Assembly (NCBI RefSeq): GCF_030378065.1
Contig: NZ_JAUCGJ010000020.1
Span: 1 to 64,000, forward strand
Source: Candidatus Venteria ishoeyi
GTDB lineage: Bacteria > Pseudomonadota > Gammaproteobacteria > Beggiatoales > Beggiatoaceae
DNA length: 64,000 nt
Direction: 5' to 3'
The notes under the pieces were generated by a model, which worked only from the letters and a program-made list of their open reading frames with translations, made no database searches and had not been told where the DNA came from. The position numbers and the translations under genes are program-made. Positions 8,372 to 17,575 of the stretch are shown here, piece after piece. Each line of letters starts with the position of its first letter. The first letter of the stretch is position 1.

Positions 8372-8974
8372 GTGCTACCTCAATGCAAAAACTTTATGAA
8401 ATTTATTACCATCACAATGGCGTTGTTTTTTGGCAGTTTTATTTTTATGGCAAATAGCCATGCCGAACCCAGCATGGATAACCTGAAAGCCATACTGCAA
8501 AAACAAATGGATATGATGAAACCTGAATTGAAAAAGAAAGTGCAGGGCTTATCCACGGATACCAAAATGGCGATCATGGCAATCCTGGCAATGCATAACC
8601 GCTACAGTGATAAAGCCACTTTACGTCAGGTGATGCTGGAAGTCTTACAGGATTATCAGGGTATTGTGATGGGCATCATGACCAACAGCTCGGAAATGGT
8701 TGCCGACAGTGCCAGACGCCTTGCCAATCACCGTATTCCCGTCGGTGGCCTGCTGCCCTATATGGGAATGGAAAATATTACAGATGAACGCCTGGCGTTA
8801 CTTGAAGGCTTTAACGATACCGTAGAAGGTAATGCCATTAAACTGGCAAAAGCGGCAGATGGCGATGATATGGCGCAGGCTGCCGCGCTGTTGGCTCCTA
8901 TTACTTCAGGCTGTGTGGCATGTCATGATGTTTTTCGCGGCAAGCAGTTAGGCGCTTCTGATCTATTAAAATAA
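8372..8974 (+). CDS. Secreted class II-like c-type cytochrome
   Basis: The product has a signal peptide (hydrophobic stretch ending ANSHA) and a single heme-binding CVACH motif about 20 residues from its C-terminus. A C-terminal heme site on a helical 160-170 residue mature protein is the hallmark of the cytochrome c' / class II group. Such proteins are periplasmic and bind gases such as NO or carry electrons. The GTG at 8372 is chosen because TAGGAG lies seven bases upstream; an ATG at 8396 is in frame but has no ribosome site. A large hairpin and an outer-membrane barrel gene follow in the same direction, so the pair may form an operon. The specific role is not determinable. Confidence 0.75.
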   Translation: MLPQCKNFMKFITITMALFFGSFIFMANSHAEPSMDNLKAILQKQMDMMKPELKKKVQGLSTDTKMAIMAILAMHNRYSDKATLRQVMLEVLQDYQGIVMGIMTNSSEMVADSARRLANHRIPVGGLLPYMGMENITDERLALLEGFNDTVEGNAIKLAKAADGDDMAQAAALLAPITSGCVACHDVFRGKQLGASDLLK

Positions 8975-8985
8975 AAAAATACGAA

Positions 8986-9038
8986 TTGATCAAGTTGTTC
9001 ATTTATTGCGATTTCAATAAATAAACAACCCAGATCAA
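8986..9038 (+). terminator. Stem-loop between cytochrome and barrel genes
   Basis: TTGATCAAGTTGTTCATTTA pairs imperfectly with TAAATAAACAAC and GATCAA around a short loop. It could attenuate or terminate between the two genes; no T-run follows it, so an mRNA-stabilising hairpin is equally possible. Confidence 0.5.
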
Positions 9039-9062
9039 CTATCACACCCCAGGGAGAATGTT

Positions 9063-10199
9063 ATGAAATTGGGTATAACCCTATTAACAACAACACTACT
9101 ATCCAGTGCAATGCCGACGTTTGCTGTTGCGCAGGATGATGATACTTATGAGCAGCGACGTGAATTATCCAATCGGATAAAAAAAATGCGCAAAGTGAGG
9201 AAACAAGTCCCTATTCCCGTGCCTTCAGGGCTATTTGGCATTTATGCTTTTCCGGAAAAAGGCCAGGGTGTTGCCGGTATTAACTATCAGCATTATGAAT
9301 TCAAGGGCTTATTACAAGGGCGTGATGCTGTTTCAGCAGCAACTGTGGTGACCAGCGCCCCTAATCGTTTTTTTGGCAATCCAGGGCAACCCCCGACTTT
9401 GCGCGTTGTTCCTAAAAAAGCAAAAGCCGATGTCATATTCCCTTATGCAAATTTCTCTATCAATGACAAGATAGCACTGGTTGCGCTGGCACCATTGGTC
9501 AGTAAAAAAACCACCATGGAAACCTTTGCCGGTGGCATGGGCAGCAACAGTTTAGGCACCAAAACGGTGAGTTCAAAAGGGCTGGGGGACATTAAGTTTG
9601 GTTCAATATTTCGAGCCTATAATAGCAAAGGCAATAAACACAATGTCATCATTGATACGGTATTAAGCGCACCCACCGGCAGTATTAAAGAAGAGGATGT
9701 ACAATTAACACCTGCAAATACCCGGAAAAAAGCCCGTTTGGCTTATGGTATGCAGCTTGGCTCCGGCACTTGGGACGCGCTGCTTGGCGTGGCTTATTGG
9801 GGTAAACAAAAGCAATGGGGCTGGGGTGCGCAATATCTCGCGACACTACCACTGGAAAGTAAAAACAGTCAGGGCTGGCGTTATGGCAATAAACATGAAG
9901 TAACGGCATGGCTGACTTATGAATGGCAACCCAGGCTTGCTGGTTCCGTGCGCCTGCGCGGAGAAACCCAGGATACGATTCAGGGTATAGATCCCAAGAT
10001 ATACGGCCCCGGCTTAGGTGCAAACCCGGAAAATTATGGTGGTGAGAAAGTTGAGCTGTCTATTGGTATCAACTGGATGGTGGCAACCGCCAACAATATC
10101 AGTTTAGAATTTTCCAAACCTATTTATCAAGATCGTAATGGCGTGCAGGCAGATCATGATTACAGCTTGTTCTTTAGCTGGCGTTCAGGGTTCTTTTAA
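9063..10199 (+). CDS. Outer-membrane beta-barrel protein, possible transporter
   Basis: A signal peptide ends in TFAVAQ, followed by a short charged helix (EQRRELSNRIKKMRKVRKQ) and then alternating amphipathic strands to a C-terminal aromatic residue (WRSGFF), the usual outer-membrane assembly signal. The layout resembles barrels of the phenol-degradation MetA-like transporter group, but I cannot assign a family firmly. AGGGAGA lies before the ATG. The gene sits 88 bases behind the cytochrome gene, which hints at a shared respiratory or export role. Substrate unknown. Confidence 0.65.
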   Translation: MKLGITLLTTTLLSSAMPTFAVAQDDDTYEQRRELSNRIKKMRKVRKQVPIPVPSGLFGIYAFPEKGQGVAGINYQHYEFKGLLQGRDAVSAATVVTSAPNRFFGNPGQPPTLRVVPKKAKADVIFPYANFSINDKIALVALAPLVSKKTTMETFAGGMGSNSLGTKTVSSKGLGDIKFGSIFRAYNSKGNKHNVIIDTVLSAPTGSIKEEDVQLTPANTRKKARLAYGMQLGSGTWDALLGVAYWGKQKQWGWGAQYLATLPLESKNSQGWRYGNKHEVTAWLTYEWQPRLAGSVRLRGETQDTIQGIDPKIYGPGLGANPENYGGEKVELSIGINWMVATANNISLEFSKPIYQDRNGVQADHDYSLFFSWRSGFF

Positions 10200-10220
10200 G
10201 CCTCTAAATATCGTTTCAAT

Positions 10221-10254
10221 GTTCCGGGGAAGCCTTGTCAGGCATCCCCGGAAC
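10221..10254 (+). terminator. Stem-loop after barrel gene
   Basis: GTTCCGGGGA pairs perfectly with TCCCCGGAAC around a loop of 14 bases that itself contains CCTTGTCAGG. No T-run follows, so termination efficiency is uncertain, but the location 21 bases after the stop fits a 3' end. Confidence 0.55.
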
Positions 10255-10432
10255 AGGCATAGCCGACGGCATTATTCGGGCATGTGCCATCACCATAAAA
10301 TGATCGGATAAGTTTGAGTGTATGATTTTTGAGTTGCTTATGTGTATCGCACCTTTTTCCTGTGGTTTTTATGGCTTTTTTGTTCATGCTTGTACTGCGT
10401 TCAGTTTGGCAGGCCAAATGGCGGATGGTGTT

Positions 10433-10933
10433 TTACTTATCCGCCTTACCCACCCATTCCGTTGATGGTGGCGGCTTCCTGGCCGGTGGTTCCTGGTCTT
10501 TATGAAACCAACCCCCCATTGACATTTGCAGTTCCTGGTAACTCTTGAAGTCACTGGCTTTTTCTCTCAATTCTGCTGGAGGTTTGGGCTGCTGCGTACT
10601 CTCCCGCCACGTTTTTTTCTCAAGCGTTGCGAAAATCAGGTAATCGTTGCCGATAATCTCCGGTTTGCCCTCACGGAAAGTTTCCGCCAGCAGGCGTTCA
10701 ATATCAAACCTGTGACCAATCAGCAGATTGCAGCGTTTGCAGTAGCGATTGGTGTAATTAATCGCAATCAGGGTGTCAGGGTCGATATGGATCAGCAGTG
10801 GCAGCTTGCGCTGCCCGGTTTTTGCGCCACAGTTTGGGCAAGTGCTGCAACGCGTGTCGGGAAAAGGGTTTAATACGAAATGATATTGCGGCGGCAAAGC
10901 ACCGAAACGGTTTTTGGATTGTTGTTTTGGCAT
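10433..10933 (-). CDS. Conserved-looking protein with zinc-ribbon-like cysteines
   Basis: I do not recognise this 166-residue protein. It has CSTCPNCGAK near residue 30 and CKRC near residue 65, two CxxC-type pairs that could bind one zinc ion. After a short compact domain the C-terminal 60 residues are rich in Pro, Lys and Glu. AAAGGAAG precedes the ATG. It lies 45 bases downstream of a truncated frame and may have shared its transcript. A nucleic-acid-related role is possible from the zinc ribbon but is not shown. Confidence 0.65.
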   Translation of the reverse strand: MPKQQSKNRFGALPPQYHFVLNPFPDTRCSTCPNCGAKTGQRKLPLLIHIDPDTLIAINYTNRYCKRCNLLIGHRFDIERLLAETFREGKPEIIGNDYLIFATLEKKTWRESTQQPKPPAELREKASDFKSYQELQMSMGGWFHKDQEPPARKPPPSTEWVGKADK

Positions 10934-10978
10934 ATTATGCTTCCTTTAATGAAAATGCTTGAATTCAATAATAGGCTG

Positions 10979-11281
10979 TCATGCCTGTTGCTCCTGATTG
11001 CGCCAGCTCAAGCGCAAGGGTAATTCTTCTGCCAGTGCTTCGTATTCGTGCTGCACGGCTTCTTCGCTGAGTTCAAGTTCTTTGGCTGCTTGCTGCACCC
11101 ATTCCTGGGTGATTTCAGCACGACTGTCCAGCCAGGGAGCAACTTTATCTAAATCTCTGGACAACAAAACTTGCCAGGTTTCATTCTGATGGTGTTTTGC
11201 CCACGGCCCCATTGCTGCTTGGCGTACAGATTTTACCTCATCATCTGGAAATTGCAGAATCGGATAAAAAAGCTGAAATCT
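10979..11281 (-). pseudogene. C-terminal remnant of an unknown gene
   Basis: The frame is open from 11281 to its stop at 10979, but the first ATG is at 11212. The codons before that ATG read as protein (PILQFPDDEVKSVRQAAMGP), with no start codon before an upstream stop. The upstream boundary coincides with a piece of the palindromic composite at 11282-11324. The simplest reading is that the 5' part was lost to a repeat-associated rearrangement. The 3' part is charged and helical (QAAKELELSEEAVQHEYEAL). Translation from 11212 would give 77 residues. Family unknown. Confidence 0.45.
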
Positions 11282-11295
11282 AAGGTCTTTTCAAG

Positions 11296-11324
11296 GGATA
11301 ACAGCCCTTGAAGGGGTGTTATCC
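11296..11324. repeat. GGATAACA palindrome, copy 2
   Basis: GGATAACA and TGTTATCC are exact inverted repeats enclosing GCCCTTGAAGGGG. It is a better-preserved copy of the element at 6759 and is again preceded by AAGGTCTT. Confidence 0.7.
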
Positions 11325-11358
11325 AAGCGATAGCATATTTCCTGAAATAGAGAGAAAC

Positions 11359-11715
11359 TCAGGAAGAATGGATTTTTTCCAGGAGTCTATGTACAGAGCG
11401 CAACATGGCTTGTGCATCATTTTTCTCAAGACTCTCGGTCAACTTATAATCAGCTATTGTTCGTTTTACTTTCAGATTATCTAGCATATAGCCAATAGCC
11501 TTGTTACCATCATGCATATATTCATCAATCAATTTTTGGTGAATACCGCCACGTCCGCCTACCCACGCATTGGTATCTGTTATTCCACGATCATTCAGGC
11601 ATGAGTGATATGCACAATAGTAGCTTCTGCTTATACTTGCTCGCAACTCAGCTTCATCGCTGCTCTGACTTAACTTTTCAGCGACTTTTAGTATCTCAAC
11701 AGGTGTGCAGGGCAT
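11359..11715 (-). CDS. HEPN-domain protein, candidate RNase
   Basis: This 118-residue all-helical protein carries RSYYCAYH (Arg30, six residues, His37), which fits the Rx4-6H active motif of HEPN ribonucleases, and an ADYKL segment near residue 89 seen in the same group. HEPN proteins act as toxins, CRISPR effectors or rRNA-processing factors. It follows a 245-residue helical protein gene by 11 bases in an AT-rich patch, an arrangement like a toxin-partner pair. No nucleotidyltransferase (MNT) partner is present, so this is not the classical HEPN-MNT type. The domain call is good; toxicity is inference. Confidence 0.75.
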   Translation of the reverse strand: MPCTPVEILKVAEKLSQSSDEAELRASISRSYYCAYHSCLNDRGITDTNAWVGGRGGIHQKLIDEYMHDGNKAIGYMLDNLKVKRTIADYKLTESLEKNDAQAMLRSVHRLLEKIHSS

Positions 11716-11726
11716 AATAAAATAAT

Positions 11727-12464
11727 TTAACTTTGTGATTTAAGAATAGGCACAATTTTTTTCAAGATAGCTGGAGATGTATTTGATTCAGCTAATTTGT
11801 CAACGATAGACCACTCAATATTTGATATGTTTTCAGCACTGGTATTCACATAAAATATAATTATTAATGCGTCATCTGCTTCCATGAACTCCATTTTATT
11901 GGGCATTACTCCTGCTTTATGCATAGAGGATAATGCGAATAAATATATTTCATGCAAGTGACTATAATCAATATTTAATTGTGAGCAAAGCGCAACAAGA
12001 TAGTTAAGCTGCGCTTCAAGAGGAATTTTAATATTGAGTTTTTTTAACTTACGCTGATAACTCAGGGCATCGTCAATAAGTCCATACCTGGCAAATATCG
12101 TTATAGCAGAACTTATCAAGTCATGATTATCATCAGATATATACTTCTTGAGTAAGTCACAAATATCCTCAAACTTTCCAAGATACTCCAAAGAGCCGAT
12201 ATAATTTTTTAAGACTAAATTAAATTGATTGGTTGACAGTGCTAATGCATTTTCAAAAGCATAAATAGACTCTTCACTATAATCAGATAAAGAATGAATC
12301 ATGCCTAAGAGCATCCACCCTTCAGCAGGACTCACTTTTTTAAGCTTATCAGCATCACGAAGAAGTGACTTTAGCTCAAACTCACTAGGCAAATTATCCA
12401 GATTGTAGCTAGAGATCTTTTCTATGAGGTTATTCGTAATTGTTTGTGGAGATGATTTATTCAT
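11727..12464 (-). CDS. Helical-repeat (TPR-like) protein paired with HEPN gene
   Basis: I do not recognise the exact family. The 245 residues are mostly paired amphipathic helices, for example AEGWMLLGMIHSLSDYSEES followed by a second helix and KFEDICDLLKKYI, consistent with divergent tetratricopeptide repeats. It has no signal peptide or membrane segment. It immediately precedes the HEPN gene and is noticeably AT-rich, with many AAA, AAT and ATT codons unlike arfB and moxR next door, which suggests the pair was acquired together. It may be a protein partner or antitoxin of the HEPN protein; that is inference from position only. Confidence 0.65.
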   Translation of the reverse strand: MNKSSPQTITNNLIEKISSYNLDNLPSEFELKSLLRDADKLKKVSPAEGWMLLGMIHSLSDYSEESIYAFENALALSTNQFNLVLKNYIGSLEYLGKFEDICDLLKKYISDDNHDLISSAITIFARYGLIDDALSYQRKLKKLNIKIPLEAQLNYLVALCSQLNIDYSHLHEIYLFALSSMHKAGVMPNKMEFMEADDALIIIFYVNTSAENISNIEWSIVDKLAESNTSPAILKKIVPILKSQS

Positions 12465-12614
12465 GGCAAGCGCGGCCTTAACCCGTTCTGCAAGGCAAAT
12501 GATTGTATCATAGTCTAATAGGGTTTATCTGCCACTCCGTTTCTGCCACAGTCTATTTCAACAGTCTGGATGTTATTCCTATGGGAGAGTGAATACTTGC
12601 CTTAAATCCTTGTT

Positions 12615-13028
12615 CTAATCCAAAACCTTACCGCGTAACGCTTTCACTTTACCCCGCCGGGTTTTGCCTTCCAGACGGCGCTTCTGTGCGCCTTTACTGG
12701 GTTTGCTGGGGCGTCTGGCTTTGGGTATGGTGATGGCGTCTTTGATTAAGGTTGCCAAGCGTGCCAGTGCGTCTTCTCTGTTTTTTTCCTGGGTGCGGTA
12801 TTGCTGCGCTTTAATCACAATCACACCGGCTTTGCTGATACGGTGATCGTTCAGATTTAATAAACGCTGTTGATAAAATTCCGGTAGTGAGGATGCCTTG
12901 ATATCAAAACGTAAATGTATTGCCGAAGAGACTTTATTGACGTTTTGCCCGCCAGCGCCCTGAGCGCGTATTGCGGAAAGTTCAATTTCATCGTCCGGGA
13001 TGGAAACTTGTCGGGAGATTTTCAGCAT
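12615..13028 (-). CDS. arfB: Ribosome-rescue peptidyl-tRNA hydrolase ArfB
   Basis: The 137-residue protein has the catalytic GGQ loop ([13 protein letters not shown], residues 23-35) of class I release factors. Its C-terminus is a long basic tail ([20 protein letters not shown]) that in ArfB (YaeJ) threads into the empty mRNA channel of a stalled ribosome. It lacks the codon-recognition domains of RF1 and RF2. The length matches E. coli ArfB closely. It lies 14 bases after the MoxR gene and is probably co-transcribed with it. High confidence. Confidence 0.94.
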   Translation of the reverse strand: MLKISRQVSIPDDEIELSAIRAQGAGGQNVNKVSSAIHLRFDIKASSLPEFYQQRLLNLNDHRISKAGVIVIKAQQYRTQEKNREDALARLATLIKDAITIPKARRPSKPSKGAQKRRLEGKTRRGKVKALRGKVLD

Positions 13029-13042
13029 GAGATTTTTTCTCG

Positions 13043-13987
13043 TTAAACCGGCACCGCAACTTGCTGTAATATTTCTTGCACAATATCTTCTGCATTCCGC
13101 CCGGAAAAACGTGCCTGTGAGTCTATTTTCAGGCGATGGGCAATCACTGGTGTGGCGATTTCCTGAATCTGATCCGGGGTCACGTATTCCAGACCATCAA
13201 ATAAGGCTAAGGCTTGCGCAAGTTTCATAATCGCCAGTGCAGCGCGGGGGCTGGCACCCAATTCCACACCTGTGGCAATACGGGTGGCGCGAATCAATTC
13301 GACAATATAGTGTTTAAGTTCGGTGCTGATACGGATTTGCAATACCTGCTGGCGTAATTGTTGAATTTCCGTGCGGGAAATACAGGCTTGCAGGTTAAAT
13401 TGATCGGTGACTTGCCCCTGTTGTCGGGACAGAATGTTGACTTCTTCTTCATGGCTGACATAACCGAGACTGAAAGACATGGCAAAACGATCCATTTGCG
13501 CTTCGGGCAAGGGATAGGTGCCGTGAAACTCTACCGGGTTTTGCGTGGCAATGACAAAAAAGGTATCGTGCAGCGCGTAGCTTTGCCCGTCAATACTGAC
13601 CTGGCGCTCAGCCATCGCTTCCAGCAATGCCGATTGTGTGCGTGGAGAGGCACGATTGATTTCATCGGCAAGCAAGATTTCAGTAAAAACCGGCCCCTGA
13701 TGAAACTTAAAATTTTGTTCGCGTTGGTCAAAAATGGATACCCCAAGAATATCGGAAGGTAATAGATCCGGGGTAAATTGAATCCGGTGAAAACTGGCAT
13801 CCAGCGATTGTGACAAGGCTTTTGCCAGGGTCGTTTTACCCGTGCCGGGCAGGTCTTCCAGTAAAATATGTCCACCCGTGGCAAAAGCTGCCAGCAGTTT
13901 TCGAATTGCATTTTCCTGGCCCTGCATGACTGTGGAAATATGGCTGAGCAGATTTTGATAAAGCTGGGTGACTTCTGTTTGTTTCAT
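13043..13987 (-). CDS. MoxR-family AAA+ ATPase
   Basis: The 314-residue protein has a Walker A (LPGTGKTT near 48), a Walker B followed by a MoxR sensor region ([21 protein letters not shown]) and the IATQNPVE sensor 1 motif, all typical of MoxR ATPases. These act as chaperones that mature or activate partner complexes, usually encoded next door with DUF58 and VWA-domain proteins. No such partner is adjacent here: arfB lies downstream and a diguanylate cyclase upstream. The client is therefore unknown and may be encoded elsewhere. Confidence 0.92.
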   Translation of the reverse strand: MKQTEVTQLYQNLLSHISTVMQGQENAIRKLLAAFATGGHILLEDLPGTGKTTLAKALSQSLDASFHRIQFTPDLLPSDILGVSIFDQREQNFKFHQGPVFTEILLADEINRASPRTQSALLEAMAERQVSIDGQSYALHDTFFVIATQNPVEFHGTYPLPEAQMDRFAMSFSLGYVSHEEEVNILSRQQGQVTDQFNLQACISRTEIQQLRQQVLQIRISTELKHYIVELIRATRIATGVELGASPRAALAIMKLAQALALFDGLEYVTPDQIQEIATPVIAHRLKIDSQARFSGRNAEDIVQEILQQVAVPV

Positions 13988-14010
13988 ATTGTTTATTTTT
14001 TTAAGATGTA

Positions 14011-16272
14011 CTAACTTTCTTTTTGATAAAGATAATAACCATTGCGTCCATGCTCTTTAATTTTATACATGGCAATATCAGCATTTTTTAACAGGGTTGT
14101 CAGATCTTCACCATCTTTTGGGCAAATCACTATGCCAATCGAACCGGAAATATTCACCTCTCCCTGGTTTAAGGTAAAACTTTGATTCAGACCTTCAAGG
14201 ATTTTTTTGGCAATTTGTATGGCAATATCAGGCTTTTCAACAATGGGTAGAATCACTGTAAATTCATCACCACCCATACGGGCAACCGTATCATTTTTCC
14301 GCACGGCATCAACAATACGGCGTGTGGCTGCCTTTAGCAATTCATCTCCGGCATCATGACCTAAGGTATCATTAACTTCTTTGAAATGATCCAGGTCAAT
14401 AAACATCAACGCCGCCTGATGCTTGTCCTGACGCACCCGGCTGATGGCCTGCTCCAGTCGGCGATGGAACAGATTGCGGTTGGGCAATTGCGTCAGCGCG
14501 TCATAATTTGCCTGCCGCCAGATTTGCTTTTCATATTGTTTACGTTTGGTAATATCACTGAGCAAAGCGACATATTGCGTCACTTCTTCATCACTGTTAA
14601 GCACCACGTTAATTGATAACCAACCCGGATAAATCGAACCGTTCGCACGCTGGTTCCAGACTTCTCCTTGCCAGCATTGCTGATTCAGCAGTTTTTCCCA
14701 TAAACGCGGATAAATACTGGCATCATGTTTTTTAGATGCCATCATACTCAGCGGCTGGCCCAGAGTCTGTTCTTTATTAAATCCGGTCATGCTTTCAAAT
14801 GCAGGATTGATGGAGGTAAGACAGGCTTCCAGGTCAATGACCATGATTGCTTCCGAGGTATTTTCAAACACTGCCGCCGTAATCAATAAATCATTATACG
14901 CATCCATGAGATCGGCTTTGCGCTCATCAGCCACTTTTTTCAGTTGTATATGATAATCCCGGATACGCTTTTTGGTTTCTCCCACGCCTGTGACATCAGT
15001 AACCAATACAAAAAAACCAGTGAGCTGATCTTGCTCATCATATTTATAACTCCATTCCATACGCACGGCACAACCAGATTTTCTTCGGCATTTCAAAGTG
15101 GTATAAATGGGATCAGGATGCTCTGGTTGTTCAATGCTTAAGACTTTCAGGTATTGTTGCACCCGCCTTTGTTCTTCAGCTTCTTTGATCGCTTCAAAAA
15201 TAGTAATTTGCTTATAATAACTGCTGTTGGCAAACAGAATCTGACCATTTAAGTCAATATCCTGTAAACCATAGGGGATATTTTCCAATAAGTTACGAAA
15301 ACGCGATTCATTACGCTGTAATACATCGCGCTCTAAGCGCAGCATCCGCATCCCCTGTTTGGAATTTCGCCATAGTAATAACGTGCCAAGCAGAATAAAA
15401 AAACCGGCAATCATCAAACCCCAGCGTACCCTGTCGGTTAGTAGTGGTTGCTTAATGGCGCTGAGTGGCGTGGCTGATAAGGGTGAAACCGGTGCTGCTT
15501 GAGGTGTTTGCAACCAGGTTTGCCGGGCTGTTTCATAATGGGAATCCGCTTGAGTTTTCCACGCGGCTAATTGTATATCCAGGTTTTGCAGTAAGGCTTC
15601 TGAACGACCTTTCAGTCCCATTAAATATTTGTTGCGAGGCGCAAAAACAATACCCGTGCTATGTAATATCTGTTGATTTTGATAAGTCTGGGCTTCCAGT
15701 GTATCCAGCACAATGGCGGCAACAATACCTTGCTCCAAGGCTTTGAGCAATGCCTCATTTGAGGGATACTGTTTGATATTACAGCGTATCTGGAAGCTGT
15801 TACATAAATTTTTTAAGTTTGTTGAAGCGTTTGTTTGTTGTACCAGACCAATGCTCCGCTTGTCCAGATCAGGCAGTGAATAAATTTTTCCTGAGCGTGA
15901 AATATGGGTGAACACTTCCGCCCAATGTGTGACCAGGCTTTCTTTAGAAAAAACCCATTGTGTCTGGGGATATTGTTCGGGATTAAAGCCAATTAATAAA
16001 TCAAACTGTCCTGTTTCCAGTTTCTCTAACATGGATGTGGAACGTGTCACGGCAAAATCAATACTGTGATTATGCAGCTTGGCATATTCCCGTAATAGGT
16101 CGATATAAAAACCTTGCAGAAAATCTTCTGGCGTACGTTGCACCAGAGGTGGCGACTCCAGTACGCCAAAAGTTAAATGCTTTTGCTCGGCAGAAGAAGC
16201 AGATACTTGTGCACCTAAAGAGGCTGAGAAAAAAAGGCTGAATAAAAAAATAAAATACAGGGCTTTAGCCAT
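14011..16272 (-). CDS. Periplasmic-sensing PAS-GGDEF diguanylate cyclase
   Basis: The domain order is: signal peptide; a type 3 solute-binding-like periplasmic domain (about residues 30-265, beginning LTFGVLESPPLVQRT); one membrane helix near 280-300; two PAS domains (about 325-435 and 460-580); and a C-terminal GGDEF domain. The active site reads RMGGDEF and the upstream RKND gives an intact RxxD inhibitory site spaced five residues before it, so it should make c-di-GMP with product inhibition. There is no EAL domain. The binding-protein module suggests it senses a small molecule, perhaps an amino acid, in the periplasm. c-di-GMP commonly controls exopolysaccharide, and a polysaccharide locus lies 22 kb away; that link is inference. 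Confidence 0.92.
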   Translation of the reverse strand: MAKALYFIFLFSLFFSASLGAQVSASSAEQKHLTFGVLESPPLVQRTPEDFLQGFYIDLLREYAKLHNHSIDFAVTRSTSMLEKLETGQFDLLIGFNPEQYPQTQWVFSKESLVTHWAEVFTHISRSGKIYSLPDLDKRSIGLVQQTNASTNLKNLCNSFQIRCNIKQYPSNEALLKALEQGIVAAIVLDTLEAQTYQNQQILHSTGIVFAPRNKYLMGLKGRSEALLQNLDIQLAAWKTQADSHYETARQTWLQTPQAAPVSPLSATPLSAIKQPLLTDRVRWGLMIAGFFILLGTLLLWRNSKQGMRMLRLERDVLQRNESRFRNLLENIPYGLQDIDLNGQILFANSSYYKQITIFEAIKEAEEQRRVQQYLKVLSIEQPEHPDPIYTTLKCRRKSGCAVRMEWSYKYDEQDQLTGFFVLVTDVTGVGETKKRIRDYHIQLKKVADERKADLMDAYNDLLITAAVFENTSEAIMVIDLEACLTSINPAFESMTGFNKEQTLGQPLSMMASKKHDASIYPRLWEKLLNQQCWQGEVWNQRANGSIYPGWLSINVVLNSDEEVTQYVALLSDITKRKQYEKQIWRQANYDALTQLPNRNLFHRRLEQAISRVRQDKHQAALMFIDLDHFKEVNDTLGHDAGDELLKAATRRIVDAVRKNDTVARMGGDEFTVILPIVEKPDIAIQIAKKILEGLNQSFTLNQGEVNISGSIGIVICPKDGEDLTTLLKNADIAMYKIKEHGRNGYYLYQKES

Positions 16273-16372
16273 AAATGATTACCTGTTTTTTGGTTTGCCA
16301 AAAATACCCTTAAAGACTAAAAATCTAAAACCATGCAATTCTTGTGACGAGAAGCATCATTTTTATGTTGAA

Positions 16373-16538
16373 CTTAGGAGCGAGAATTTTATAACTTCAG
16401 CAACCTGGCTGGTCTTTTTCTCCATTTTCTGCGTTCCGAAAACAGTTACATAGCTTGCTATGCGCCTGTTTTCACACTTTGAAAATGAATAAAAATCCTG
16501 CGCCCAGTTTCTGTATTTATTTTATCCTCACTCCTTAG
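16373..16538. repeat. Repeat family A (large palindrome), copy 2
   Basis: The copy has the same ends as at 7044 (CTTAGGAGCGAGAAT and ATCCTCACTCCTTAG) and the same CATAGCTTGCTATG centre, with a short deletion to the left of the centre. It ends one base before the stop codon of the HIT-superfamily gene. Confidence 0.87.
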
Positions 16539-16539
16539 G

Positions 16540-17565
16540 TTAATTGTACACGTAAATTGAATTCAGGTTTAATTTGTGAAACTCACTGATAATGTCTGCT
16601 TCTGTCAAATCCTCAAACTGCTGCTGTGCAAACACTGTCATGCCGCCACACATCTCATACCAGGCAAAGCCACCAGTCCAGGGCGCATGCTGGTAACTGC
16701 CCTGGAAGCGGCGGGGCAGGCAATAGAGACGACCGGGGCGATATAGCAAGTTGTAACAGCAGTTTGCCTCATGCAAAGTGTTGATGTAGCGATAGGCTGA
16801 TTCAAGCTTGTCAAACACCTGGCATTCACTGGGATAAGGTTTGTTGCCACCGTTATGCAACCACTGCTGTGATTCCACCGGCAAGGCCTGCTCACGCAGA
16901 AAAGACTGGAAATGTAAATGATTCACTGAGGAATAAGCGCCCAGGGCATTGTAGCCAAAACCCAGACCCGGCAATGGCAACTCAGTACACAACTGCCAGA
17001 TATAGCGATGCATTTCTGCATTTAAATATTGTGGCCATTGTTTTTTCCGTTCAGGTATCAGTAAACCATGTAAATCAACAAAAGGGAACTTATTATATAA
17101 AACATCCAGCTGATGCCCGTTTAATATTCCGTCCCAAATGCTTTCCTTGCGTAAAAACGGTTTATTAAAATGAAACGCATGGTTATCAAATGGCTGAAAT
17201 AATTGTTTCACCACGGCATGGGCATTTCGTGGCGGGCGCATGGCGCGCAGAGGATTGTATTGTATTTCCCACGGCCCCGGATGGCGAAACTTAACCGTTT
17301 CCACTTGCGCCAAGCCCAGTGTTTGTAATTGCTCGAACACGGCAACATCATCAGCGGGCAAATGTGTGTGTGAGGTGGTTGCCAAGGCTTGGCACTGGGT
17401 CTCAAAACCACGTTCCAGTGCCGGATACAAGGCTAGAAAATTTTCACGCCTGAAGCTGGCGTTAGCTAATACCAGGATATATGCACCTAAACCGTGTTCC
17501 AGCAGCCTGTGCAGGCCGTTGCTGAAAGTGGTATGGAAATTATCCAAGGATAAAAAGGGAGACAT
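16540..17565 (-). CDS. HIT-superfamily nucleotidyl/phosphorylase-like enzyme
   Basis: The central motif NHLHFQSFL gives the H-x-H-x-Q signature of GalT/HIT-type nucleotidyltransferases, including GDP-hexose phosphorylases of the VTC2 group and some ATP adenylyltransferases. Preceding blocks such as GLGFGYNALGAYSSV fit the same fold. The 341-residue length suits a two-half GalT-like enzyme. The substrate cannot be named from sequence. The gene begins 10 bases after the giant DUF4062-WD40 gene and is almost certainly co-transcribed with it, an unusual pairing. A family A palindrome abuts its 3' end and may serve as the transcript terminus. Confidence 0.7.
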   Translation of the reverse strand: MSPFLSLDNFHTTFSNGLHRLLEHGLGAYILVLANASFRRENFLALYPALERGFETQCQALATTSHTHLPADDVAVFEQLQTLGLAQVETVKFRHPGPWEIQYNPLRAMRPPRNAHAVVKQLFQPFDNHAFHFNKPFLRKESIWDGILNGHQLDVLYNKFPFVDLHGLLIPERKKQWPQYLNAEMHRYIWQLCTELPLPGLGFGYNALGAYSSVNHLHFQSFLREQALPVESQQWLHNGGNKPYPSECQVFDKLESAYRYINTLHEANCCYNLLYRPGRLYCLPRRFQGSYQHAPWTGGFAWYEMCGGMTVFAQQQFEDLTEADIISEFHKLNLNSIYVYN

Positions 17566-17575
17566 TGAGCATTCC

